NCBI RefSeq assembly: GCF_028690125.1 | Contig: NZ_JAQVBV010000038.1 | Coordinates: forward strand, 1-48,253 | Reading direction: 5' to 3' | Length of the DNA: 48,253 nucleotides | Origin: Bacteroides sp. | GTDB taxonomy: Bacteria > Bacteroidota > Bacteroidia > Bacteroidales > Bacteroidaceae | In this document: positions 8,267-15,887 of the stretch, in pieces | Numbering within the stretch: the stretch's first letter is position 1 | How the letters are laid out: every line of letters starts with the position of its first letter | Notes under the pieces: generated by a model | The model's input: the letters and a program-made list of their open reading frames with translations, nothing else | Told to the model about the DNA's origin: nothing | The model's database searches: none | Program-made: the position numbers and the translations under genes

Positions 8267-9706
8267 ATGGGGAGAAAAAATTCACCGTCCGAGGGTCAGG
8301 AGCTAGACAAACTGATCGAGCAATATGAAACGTCAAAAGCCGAAAATCACCAAATTTATTTGGACGGAGACCAATTCGCCGACATTGCCGACCGATATGC
8401 TTCCGAACGAAGATTCAGTGAGGCACAAGAGGTTATCAATTATGGTCTTTACCTGCATCCCGAAAACACCGATCTGCTAGTAGAACAAGCCTACCTCTAC
8501 TTGGATACTCAAAAGATATATGAAGCTAAAGAAGTGGCCGCCAGCATCACAGAAGAATATAATTCGGAAGTGAAAATGCTGAAAGCAGAACTATTGCTCA
8601 ACGAAGGTAAACTGGAAGCTGCTCAATATATATTAAACACGATAGAGGAGGCCGATGAACTGGAAACAATAATCAACATCGTCTACCTTTACCTGGATAT
8701 GGGTTATCCGGAAAATGCCAAAGATTGGCTGGACAGAAATAAAAAAGCGTATGAAAATGAAGAAGATTTTATCGCAGTAACAGCCGATTATCTGGCAGCA
8801 ACCAATCAGAATGAAGCTGCCATCACCCAATATAACCAGCTCATTGACGTCGATCCATACAATGCTTCTTATTGGGTAGGACTGGCTAAATGCTATTTTA
8901 TCACAGAAAATTGTGAAAAAGCGATTGAAGCCTGCGACTTCGCTTTGGCCGCCAACGAGAAATTCGGAGAGGCTTATGCATATCGTGCGCATAGTTATTT
9001 CTATCTTAACAACTCAGATGCAGCAATTGCGGATTATCAAAAGGCAATAGAATACAAAGCTGTTGCTCCGGAGGTAGGAAATATGTTTATCGGAATGGCG
9101 TATACCAACAAAGAGGATTGGTCAAATGCTGACCAATGTTATCTGGAGGTCATCCGTATATTTAAAGAGAAAGGAGACGGCAACTCTCCATTATTGGTAG
9201 ACACCTACACTAACGCCGCTCTTGCTACCTTCGAATTGGGTAACCATGAAGAGGCACATCAGATGTGTACAAGAGCAAGAAAAATCAATCCCAAAGAACC
9301 GTTAATCGATTTCACCGAAGGAAAGCTTTATCTGAAAGAAGGTCTGGATAAAGAAGCTTTTGATTCTTTCAAAAAAGCCTTAGACTATGACCCCAATCCC
9401 GAAATGTGGTATCTGGTTGCCACAGCCTATTCGGAGGAAGAAATGTTATCCCAGGCAAAAATTTGTTATGAAGAAGTATACGATATTGATCCGAATTACG
9501 AGAATGTTGCCGGAAAATTAGCAGCGCTTGCTCTGATAGATGGCAGAATCGACGACTTTTTCCGTTACAATAATGAAACTGCCAATCCAATCAACGAAGA
9601 TATGATAGCAGATTTGTTGTCTCAACCTCATGAACGTACCGAAGAAGGAGAAGATATACTCAAGCAAGTTTGGGAACGTATGAAAAAAGAAAAAGGAAAT
9701 AAATAA
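8267..9706 (+). CDS. Tetratricopeptide-repeat protein
   Basis: A 479-residue soluble protein made almost wholly of TPR-like helical pairs. Typical repeat stretches are YASERRFSEAQEVINYGLYL, AITQYNQLIDVDPYNASYWV, AIADYQKAIEYK and EAFDSFKKALDYDPNPEMWY, giving about ten repeats. No signal peptide, membrane helix or enzymatic domain is visible, and it is acidic. It should be a cytoplasmic scaffold for protein-protein contacts; the partner is unknown. The DedA gene follows after 30 bp and is probably co-transcribed. The start at 8267 is the first Met after the repeat element. Confidence 0.85.
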   Translation: MGRKNSPSEGQELDKLIEQYETSKAENHQIYLDGDQFADIADRYASERRFSEAQEVINYGLYLHPENTDLLVEQAYLYLDTQKIYEAKEVAASITEEYNSEVKMLKAELLLNEGKLEAAQYILNTIEEADELETIINIVYLYLDMGYPENAKDWLDRNKKAYENEEDFIAVTADYLAATNQNEAAITQYNQLIDVDPYNASYWVGLAKCYFITENCEKAIEACDFALAANEKFGEAYAYRAHSYFYLNNSDAAIADYQKAIEYKAVAPEVGNMFIGMAYTNKEDWSNADQCYLEVIRIFKEKGDGNSPLLVDTYTNAALATFELGNHEEAHQMCTRARKINPKEPLIDFTEGKLYLKEGLDKEAFDSFKKALDYDPNPEMWYLVATAYSEEEMLSQAKICYEEVYDIDPNYENVAGKLAALALIDGRIDDFFRYNNETANPINEDMIADLLSQPHERTEEGEDILKQVWERMKKEKGNK

Positions 9707-9736
9707 TTCAAATCATCAAAACTACTAGTAAAACGT

Positions 9737-10375
9737 ATGGAATCTGTAGCCTTTATCCAATGGTGTCTTGATCACCTTAATTATTGGACCATCACTTTAT
9801 TAATGACCATCGAAAGCTCTTTTATCCCTTTCCCTTCGGAAGTGGTCATTCCTCCCGCTGCATACAAAGCAGCCGTCAATGATGAACTCAATATTTATCT
9901 GGTAGTTCTGTTCGCTACTATCGGAGCTGATCTTGGAGCACTAATCAATTATTATCTGGCTAAATGGCTGGGACGTCCCATCATCTACAAGTTCGCCAAC
10001 AGCCGCTTTGGACATATGTGCCTGATTGATGAAGCCAAAGTACACAGAGCCGAAATTTACTTTGATCAACGCGGTGCTTTATCAACTTTCATCGGACGTT
10101 TGATTCCGGCAGTACGCCAATTAATTTCTATTCCGGCAGGTCTGGCAAAAATGAAACTATCCACTTTCCTTATTTATACAACATTAGGAGCCGGATTATG
10201 GAACACCATCCTGGCAATTATAGGATATTATCTTTCTACTGTACCCGGCATTGAAAGCGAAGAACAACTGATTGCCAAAGTGACAGAATACAGCCATGAA
10301 ATTGGTTATGCCTTTATTGCAATCGGAATATTTATCGTAGGATTCCTTGTATATAAAGGAATGAAAAAGAAATAA
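9737..10375 (+). CDS. DedA family membrane protein
   Basis: A 212-residue integral membrane protein of the DedA/SNARE-associated (VTT) family. Diagnostic features are the early ESSFIPFPSEVVIPPA motif (residues about 26-41) with its membrane-embedded acidic residues, the glycine-rich GADLGALINYYLAKWLGRP, and the conserved FIGRLIPAVRQLISIPAGLA block. Four to six hydrophobic segments follow the family pattern. DedA proteins take part in lipid-carrier recycling (undecaprenyl phosphate or phosphatidylethanolamine flipping) and membrane homeostasis; which substrate this one handles cannot be told. It lies 30 bp after the TPR gene on the same strand. Confidence 0.9.
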   Translation: MESVAFIQWCLDHLNYWTITLLMTIESSFIPFPSEVVIPPAAYKAAVNDELNIYLVVLFATIGADLGALINYYLAKWLGRPIIYKFANSRFGHMCLIDEAKVHRAEIYFDQRGALSTFIGRLIPAVRQLISIPAGLAKMKLSTFLIYTTLGAGLWNTILAIIGYYLSTVPGIESEEQLIAKVTEYSHEIGYAFIAIGIFIVGFLVYKGMKKK

Positions 10376-10379
10376 AACA

Positions 10380-10529
10380 TCAAATAGTCAGGCTCACCTG
10401 TGTCATTTTCAGTCCCGCAAATACTTCTTTAGTCCACGGAGAGATATTTGTAGTATCAGCAGGTTGAGCCGATAAGTTTCCGGCGCCCAAGCATACAAAA
10501 GCGATGCAAAGAGATTGCATTTTATTCAT
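10380..10529 (-). pseudogene. Truncated secreted protein, probable DUF3078-family remnant
   Basis: The frame starting MNKMQSLCIAF encodes about 49 residues: a signal peptide ending NLSAQ, then PADTTNISPWTKEVFAGLKM and QVSLTI, and stops 4 bp from the end of the DedA gene. DUF3078 outer-membrane-type proteins begin in the same way (signal peptide, W-x-x-G, then QVSLTNWAAGG), so I read this as the first ~50 codons of such a gene with the rest lost. The family link depends on one short motif and is tentative. A genuine short secreted peptide is the alternative. Confidence 0.4.
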
Positions 10530-10562
10530 ATAAATATAATTTAGGTTTAGCAGAAAACACAT

Positions 10563-10624
10563 GACCTAATAAGAGCCGATGAATTTGCAGAAAGCAAAAT
10601 CAAGGTACAGGTTCTTATTAGGTC
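10563..10624. repeat. 15 bp inverted repeat upstream of the truncated gene
   Basis: GACCTAATAAGAGCC (10563-10577) is the inverted complement of GGTTCTTATTAGGTC (10610-10624) with one G-T wobble, separated by 32 bp and flanked by a run of A at 10625-10631. It lies between the remnant gene and the tpx stop codon. It may be a terminator for tpx with a large loop, a leader element of the truncated gene, or the ends of a lost element. Confidence 0.5.
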
Positions 10625-10682
10625 AAAAAAATTAAAGATATACCATCTGCTAGTGTTGAAAAGCAAATGCAGGTAGATCTAT

Positions 10683-11183
10683 TTATTTTATAGCAGCTAA
10701 TGCTTTATCATAATCAGGTTCCTGAGTGATTTCCGGAACCAACTCTGTATATGCTACTTTTCCATCTTTTGCAATCACTACTACTGCACGTGCCAGTAAT
10801 CCCGCCAACGGACCATCTGCCATACGAACGCCATAACTCTCGTCAAAATCAGAAAAACGGAAATCTGACAATGGGATTACATTCTCAATTCCTTCTATTG
10901 TACAGAAACGTCCGTGTGCAAAAGGGAGATCTTTAGAAATAGCCAATACAACAGTATCTTTCAGACCGGCAGCCAATTTATTAAATTTACGAACTGAAGT
11001 TGCACAAACACTAGTGTCCAGACTCGGGAAAATATTTAGAATCACATTTTTACCATTCAGATCTTTCAATGAGAAAGAAGATAGATCTGTTTTTACCAGC
11101 TCGAAATCAGGAGCCACTTTGCCAACTTGTATAAATTCACCGATCAGTTTCACCGGTTGTCCTTTGAAATTTGTTGTTGCCAT
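10683..11183 (-). CDS. tpx: Thiol peroxidase Tpx
   Basis: A 166-residue atypical 2-Cys peroxiredoxin that reduces hydrogen peroxide and lipid hydroperoxides using thioredoxin. The peroxidatic cysteine is C60 in FPSLDTSVCATSVRKFN and the resolving cysteine is C94 in HGRFCTIEG, the Tpx arrangement. TFKG-type N-terminus (ATTNFKGQPVKL), VGKVAPDF and the C-terminal EPDYDKALAAI are also typical. It is complete and monocistronic. It is important for oxidative-stress survival in an anaerobe. No clear promoter box was found in the 135 bp upstream, which it shares with the divergent HdeD-like gene. Confidence 0.96.
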   Translation of the reverse strand: MATTNFKGQPVKLIGEFIQVGKVAPDFELVKTDLSSFSLKDLNGKNVILNIFPSLDTSVCATSVRKFNKLAAGLKDTVVLAISKDLPFAHGRFCTIEGIENVIPLSDFRFSDFDESYGVRMADGPLAGLLARAVVVIAKDGKVAYTELVPEITQEPDYDKALAAIK

Positions 11184-11318
11184 AATGCATTTATATTTTA
11201 ATTTACTCTATTATTACAACAACCGAAAGTCTAAATATGTTCACCTGCAAAACTTTTCCAAAATCAATTTGTTATAACTTCATTATATCATCAAGTACTT
11301 ATTTAAAATAAAAAACGT

Positions 11319-11888
11319 ATGGAAACAGTATTCAATGAAATTAAAGACTCTGTAAAAAATTGGTGGACCTCTCTCCTTTTAGGAATTGTCTATATCATCG
11401 TGGCTCTCTGTCTCATGTTCTCACCCCTTAGCAGCTACTTAGCTCTCAGCATTATTTTTAGTATCTCTATGCTGATCAGCGGTATTCTGGAAATTATATT
11501 CGCTCTGAGCAACCGAAAAGGAGTTCCAAGTTGGGGCTGGTACATTGTCGGAGGAATCATAGACTTCATTCTAGGAATTTACCTCATTGCTTATCCTATG
11601 GTCAGTATGGAAGTCATCCCTATTATCATTGCCTTCTGGCTTATGTTCCGTGGTTTCTCCTCTACCGGATATGCCATCGATCTAAAACGTTACGGCACTC
11701 GCGATTGGGGATGGTATATGGCATTTGGTATACTAGCCATCATCTGTTCTTTATTAATATTATGGCAACCGGCTATCGGAGCTTTGTACGCTGTATATAT
11801 GATTTCATTCACTTTCCTTATCATCGGACTGTTCCGCGTCATGCTTTCGTTCGAACTGAGGAGATTGCATAAAAGAAAACAAGTTTAA
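11319..11888 (+). CDS. HdeD-like (DUF308) membrane protein
   Basis: A 189-residue membrane protein with six predicted helices arranged as three hairpins, as in HdeD. Family features include WWTSLLLGIVYIIVALCLMF, the G-rich turn SNRKGVPSWGWYIVGGIIDF, and AIDLKRYGTRDWGWYMAFGI with tryptophans at the starts of helices. Family members have been linked to acid resistance in E. coli, but the molecular activity is unknown. It is divergent from tpx and followed by a copy of the palindromic repeat. Confidence 0.85.
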   Translation: METVFNEIKDSVKNWWTSLLLGIVYIIVALCLMFSPLSSYLALSIIFSISMLISGILEIIFALSNRKGVPSWGWYIVGGIIDFILGIYLIAYPMVSMEVIPIIIAFWLMFRGFSSTGYAIDLKRYGTRDWGWYMAFGILAIICSLLILWQPAIGALYAVYMISFTFLIIGLFRVMLSFELRRLHKRKQV

Positions 11889-11932
11889 ATGTATCTTTTT
11901 ATAGAAGGTATACCAGACAATTAATATGTAAC

Positions 11933-12015
11933 TTTCAGACGCAGATGACGCGGACAACGCGGATTTAAAAAATATTAATATCCGTATTATCCGCGTCTTC
12001 CGCGTCTGAAAATTA
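11933..12015. repeat. Palindromic intergenic repeat, copy 2
   Basis: Between the convergent HdeD-like and RyR-domain genes. The 29 bp arms (11936-11964 and 11980-12008) match at 24 positions, with an AT loop. The ends TTTCAGAC and CTGAAAATTAA match copy 1 at 8173-8250, and the arm interior has the same GACGCGGA-type 10-base periodicity. Confidence 0.7.
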
Positions 12016-12053
12016 ATGATTACAGACTTTTAATACATTCCTACTCACTCAAT

Positions 12054-14390
12054 TTAGAGTTTCGATAATGTATCTTTTCTGAGTTTAAAGCTTGTCTCTA
12101 CTACCAGGTAGTCATACTCCTTATAACTACCCAGATTTAAACGATCCATTTCGTCCCATGCTACAAGGCAATGATGCTTCTGAGCAATAATATAAGCAGA
12201 CGTTATATCTTCATTTCTGGTATATCCCATCATCTCATGTGAAGTATTCCAACGTAAGTGTTCACATTTAGCAAGATTCTTCATCATATCATTCAGTTGT
12301 TCACTGCCATTAGGATATTCAACATCCGTACTTGTTACCTTTTTACCCGTAAAGCTTTCACATATACGGTTGAGTTCCTCCACAGTAGCATCAAACATTC
12401 CTACCAGTTTAAGCTTGGTTGCCACATGATAGACATTTGCCATATCCTGAAATTCCTGTCGCTTTATATCTTGAATGACAAAGTGCCTGATAGTCGGTTT
12501 GGCTTTAGGATTATTCTTGCTTCTATATTTTTCTACGGTTGCATTTACATTGTGCCTGTCAGTCCAAAGTGTTGAATATTCAACACTGTCAATGTCACCC
12601 AGCGGCTTGCCTTCGTACACATTCAAGAATCCCATGGCATCTCTTTTAACCCTGTCATTTACTACCATGTCATAGGTGAACACTTCTTTGGTAGATCCAA
12701 AAATTATAATTTCTCCAAGACTCTCCCGGTTGCTTTGATTATAATAGTTTGCAATATCTCTCAACTGAATGTTTTTCTCTGAGTTATAAGAGCTTCTGAC
12801 AAAAATTTTAAAATGCTCCAGATTATTTTCTCTATACCGGCAAGCAAACTCATACAAGTTTATGGCAAACGAAATACTTTTCTGATCATCCCCAATAGCA
12901 ATTACTACATAATTGAGCTGATTAATTATTTTATGTAACTCGTCCCAGAACTGTGGCATTTGATTAGAACCCTGAATGAGTTCTACTTCATCATTGCCAA
13001 CTAGAGCAGGAGCTTTCATATAAAAGTCTCCTCGCAAAGCATCCATATGTTGATCTATAGCATAACACTTAAATGGGCTTTTGTTTCCATCTTCACCTAC
13101 AAAAGCTCCAAACTCATAGAGAAACTTCAACGCATCTTGTCCCGTCTCACCAAAACCAATAATTAAAGCAGTGAAAGGCGATTGAACAATGCCACGGGTT
13201 GTATCCTTCTTTACAAAATTTACCGGATGATAAACTGGGTTCATTTTCAGCGAAAGCACTGATAAATAAGAAGAATCTATAATATGTACCGTAATGTTGG
13301 ATGTCTCATTTCCGTCCAATGCCATATTCTCAAGAATAACGTTTTGGTTATCACGTCTGGCATGGCAATAAATATTTATCGGCTTGTTTTGCAAACTGGC
13401 ATCTCCTTTAGAAGCTGCCAATCGCATTATTAAAGTTGATTTAATATTATCATCCTCGTTATCAGAGAGAAAGAATATTTTTGTCGTGTGGACTCTTTCT
13501 AAAAGTCTACCAAGCACTTTCAGACCAACTTTCTTAAAGAGATTCCATTTCTTAGATGTTTCCTCTGCCGGAACATCGTCTATTGAAAGATTTTTCTTGC
13601 TGTAGATGACCAATGCATTGAGATCTTCGCATTTGTCAAGTTTACTTTTTCCGTGTGAGGTTCCACTAAAAAAATGGCTGAATGTAAACCGTTGATGACT
13701 ACCACTCTCTTCTGAGGGCAAAGCAACGAATATAATTTTATAGTTTTCTGTTTTATCAGTTTTTTCCTTCGTCCATTTTTCTTTTTTCTGCTTTTCCACA
13801 TTGACTATATCTTTTGCCAAAGTGAACGAAATATCATTAAATCCCCAGAATATATATAGATTGAGTTTTTTCCTGTTAAATGTTTGTATCCAGAGAAAAA
13901 TCATCCGAATCCATGAGATTAAACGGAAGCCCAAAAGCTGAACGACAAATATAGCACTCACTAACACTGCCAGAAAGTGAATCAAAGAGAAAGCTGCCAT
14001 ATAAATTGGACAATGATGCCATATCTTATCCACCTCAATCAAGTCAGAGTGGGATATGAACATTTCTAATGAGGATAAGACCGAACGGAATCCTAAAGCA
14101 ATGAAATTCCATTCGGAACCGGAATTTTCCTCATTGTATCCTATTCCATAGAGAATCACACCTAAAAGAAATATAACGAGAGCTATGTATTTTAAATGAT
14201 TGATTACAAAACGCCGGGAAGCCTTAATACCAAATATGACTGCCAACAAAGCCAGCAATAAAAAAAACAGCCCAAACGAGAAGTAACCATCATGTAACAG
14301 ATTAGTCAATAGACCATTGTCATCCTTCACAGCAGTTTCTACCGCTTTTGATGCTTCTGATGCATATGCACAAATTACATTTTCCAACAT
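12054..14390 (-). CDS. Membrane protein with tandem Rossmann (TrkA-N/RCK-like) domains and a C-terminal RyR-like domain
   Basis: A 778-residue protein. The N-terminus has three clear membrane helices (about 36-55, 67-85, 128-153) with a hydrophobic NFIALGFRSVLSSLEMF stretch (95-111) between helices 2 and 3 that could be a re-entrant pore helix. Two nucleotide-binding-type folds follow: a degenerate one starting LYIFWGFNDISFTLAKDI (178-195) and a canonical one, ALIIGFGETGQDAL (408-421), with the GxGxxG turn at 411-417. The C-terminus (about 705-770) has AKCEHLRWNTSHEMMGY, then a cluster HHCLVAWDEM and YDYLVVETSFKL, the pattern of prokaryotic RyR domains. Such channel-plus-sensor layouts recall RCK-gated ion channels and the nucleotide-signalling proteins in which RyR and TrkA-N domains are fused. 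I infer a ligand-gated channel or membrane effector; no function is proven. It is monocistronic. Confidence 0.7.
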   Translation of the reverse strand: MLENVICAYASEASKAVETAVKDDNGLLTNLLHDGYFSFGLFFLLLALLAVIFGIKASRRFVINHLKYIALVIFLLGVILYGIGYNEENSGSEWNFIALGFRSVLSSLEMFISHSDLIEVDKIWHHCPIYMAAFSLIHFLAVLVSAIFVVQLLGFRLISWIRMIFLWIQTFNRKKLNLYIFWGFNDISFTLAKDIVNVEKQKKEKWTKEKTDKTENYKIIFVALPSEESGSHQRFTFSHFFSGTSHGKSKLDKCEDLNALVIYSKKNLSIDDVPAEETSKKWNLFKKVGLKVLGRLLERVHTTKIFFLSDNEDDNIKSTLIMRLAASKGDASLQNKPINIYCHARRDNQNVILENMALDGNETSNITVHIIDSSYLSVLSLKMNPVYHPVNFVKKDTTRGIVQSPFTALIIGFGETGQDALKFLYEFGAFVGEDGNKSPFKCYAIDQHMDALRGDFYMKAPALVGNDEVELIQGSNQMPQFWDELHKIINQLNYVVIAIGDDQKSISFAINLYEFACRYRENNLEHFKIFVRSSYNSEKNIQLRDIANYYNQSNRESLGEIIIFGSTKEVFTYDMVVNDRVKRDAMGFLNVYEGKPLGDIDSVEYSTLWTDRHNVNATVEKYRSKNNPKAKPTIRHFVIQDIKRQEFQDMANVYHVATKLKLVGMFDATVEELNRICESFTGKKVTSTDVEYPNGSEQLNDMMKNLAKCEHLRWNTSHEMMGYTRNEDITSAYIIAQKHHCLVAWDEMDRLNLGSYKEYDYLVVETSFKLRKDTLSKL

Positions 14391-14467
14391 AACAACAAAT
14401 TATTAGTTATTATTTATTTCTATCGTGACATTCCTCTTATCTTTTTTACTAAGATATTCCCTTTCGA

Positions 14468-14475
14468 CAAAAATA
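14468..14475 (-). promoter_or_regulatory. Putative -7 box for the RyR-domain membrane protein
   Basis: The minus strand reads TATTTTTG, matching TAnnTTTG, 78 bp upstream of the start. No clear -33 element is seen. Confidence 0.4.
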
Positions 14476-14658
14476 ATGATAGGTTGTGACATACAGATAT
14501 TTTTATTCATTTATTTGCACGAAAATGTTGAAAAACACAGAACTATATATCAAATTTAATCCATTTAGTCATAATTATATAAATAGTTTCCTCATCACCC
14601 CAATAAATTGTTTGCCACCTTCTTTCTTTATTCCGTTCTCACTTTCCGTTTTATTGCT

Positions 14659-14666
14659 TATATTTG
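14659..14666 (+). promoter_or_regulatory. Putative -7 box for the DUF4494-yggS-DHOD-like operon
   Basis: TATATTTG matches TAnnTTTG and is 45 bp before the DUF4494 start, a normal Bacteroides leader length. Confidence 0.55.
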
Positions 14667-14711
14667 TAGGCAATTTACATAAATCAATTAACTAAAAAAA
14701 ATAAGAAAATT

Positions 14712-15191
14712 ATGGCAATGCATACATGGTTTGAATGTAAAATCCGTTATGAGAAAGTAATGGAAAACGGAATGCAAAAGAAAGTAACCGAACCTTATCT
14801 TGTTGATGCACTTAGCTTTACTGAAGCTGAAGCTCGTATTATTGAAGAAATGACTCCGTTCATATCAGGAGAGTTTACTGTTTCGGACATCAAACGTGCC
14901 AACTACAGCGAACTGTTTTCCAGCGAAGAAGAAAGTGCGGACCGTTGGTTCAAGTGCAAACTCGTTTTTATTACTCTCGACGAAAAAAGTGGTGCAGAGA
15001 AAAAGACTTCTACACAAGTATTGGTACAAGCTACCGACCTGCGTGACGCTGTTAAGAAACTGGATGAAGGCATGAAAGGTACTATGGCCGACTACCAAAT
15101 CGGTTCAGTATCTGAGACTGCTATCATGGATGTATATCCATATAGCTCCGAACCTAATGACAAACCTGAATTTGATCCTAATAAAGCATAA
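14712..15191 (+). CDS. DUF4494 domain protein
   Basis: A 159-residue cytoplasmic protein of unknown function that I recognise as DUF4494 from its opening MHTWFECKIRYEK and the repeat-like second half WFKCKLVFITLDEKSGAEKK. The two halves (residues 4-16 and 78-90) look like an internal duplication of a W-F-x-C-K beta-hairpin unit. It has no signal peptide or membrane helix. It is followed 6 bp later by yggS and then the dihydroorotate-dehydrogenase-like gene, so these three genes form one operon. A Met three codons in (MHTWF) could be the true start. No activity can be assigned. Confidence 0.75.
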   Translation: MAMHTWFECKIRYEKVMENGMQKKVTEPYLVDALSFTEAEARIIEEMTPFISGEFTVSDIKRANYSELFSSEEESADRWFKCKLVFITLDEKSGAEKKTSTQVLVQATDLRDAVKKLDEGMKGTMADYQIGSVSETAIMDVYPYSSEPNDKPEFDPNKA

Positions 15192-15197
15192 GTAATC

Positions 15198-15872
15198 ATG
15201 AGTATTGCTGACAATTTAAAGCAAGTATTAACCGAGCTCCCTCAAGGAGTTCGGTTGGTTGCTGTCTCAAAATTTCATCCCAACGAAGCGATAGAAGAGG
15301 CCTATCAAGCGGGACAACGTATTTTTGGAGAAAGCAAAGTGCAGGAAATGACAGCGAAATACGAAAGTTTGCCGAAAGATATAGAATGGCATTTCATCGG
15401 ACATTTGCAGACAAACAAAATCAAATTCATGATACCCTACGTAGCGATGATTCATGGAATTGATACTTACAAGTTGCTTGAAGAAGTAAACAAACAGGCT
15501 GTCAAAGCAGGACGTGTGGTAAATTGTTTGTTGCAGATTCACGTTGCCCAAGAAGAAACCAAATTTGGATTCAGCCCTGAAGAGTGCAAAGAAATGCTGG
15601 CTGCGGGTGAATGGAAAAATCTTACTCATATACGTATCTGCGGACTTATGGGAATGGCAAGCAATACGGATAATACAGAACAAATAGACCGTGAATTCCG
15701 TTTACTTAAGAGACTCTTTGAGGAGATAAAGACAACTTTGTTCGCTGATTCCGCTGACTTTTGTGAACTTTCAATGGGTATGTCTCACGATTATCACGAG
15801 GCAATTACGGCAGGAAGTACAATGGTACGTGTAGGAAGCAAGATTTTCGGAGAAAGAAATTACAATAATTAA
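15198..15872 (+). CDS. YggS/PROSC-family pyridoxal-phosphate homeostasis protein
   Basis: A 224-residue PLP-binding TIM-barrel protein of the YggS family. The PLP lysine lies in LVAVSKFHPNEAI, followed by the family blocks FGESKVQEM, IEWHFIGHLQTNK, IHVAQEETKFGF and the C-terminal LSMGMSHDYHEAITAGSTMVR (two stretches) plus VGSKIFGER. YggS buffers pyridoxal phosphate and influences amino-acid and vitamin B6 balance; it is not an alanine racemase despite the fold. It starts 6 bp after DUF4494 and 15 bp before the next gene. It is complete and of normal length. Confidence 0.93.
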   Translation: MSIADNLKQVLTELPQGVRLVAVSKFHPNEAIEEAYQAGQRIFGESKVQEMTAKYESLPKDIEWHFIGHLQTNKIKFMIPYVAMIHGIDTYKLLEEVNKQAVKAGRVVNCLLQIHVAQEETKFGFSPEECKEMLAAGEWKNLTHIRICGLMGMASNTDNTEQIDREFRLLKRLFEEIKTTLFADSADFCELSMGMSHDYHEAITAGSTMVRVGSKIFGERNYNN

Positions 15873-15887
15873 TCAATCATAATTATC

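Larger units (their letters stand above)
14391..14711. other. Divergent intergenic region with two promoter boxes
   Basis: This 321 bp AT-rich region separates the RyR-domain gene from the DUF4494 gene. It holds one TAnnTTTG box for each direction (14468-14475 minus, 14659-14666 plus). A 69-codon open frame at 14486-14695 crosses the plus-strand box and is not believed to be a gene. Confidence 0.6.

Noticed and set aside
14486..14695. Open frame of 69 codons on the plus strand
   Set aside because: It crosses the putative promoter box of the DUF4494 operon, has a low-complexity composition and matches nothing recognisable.
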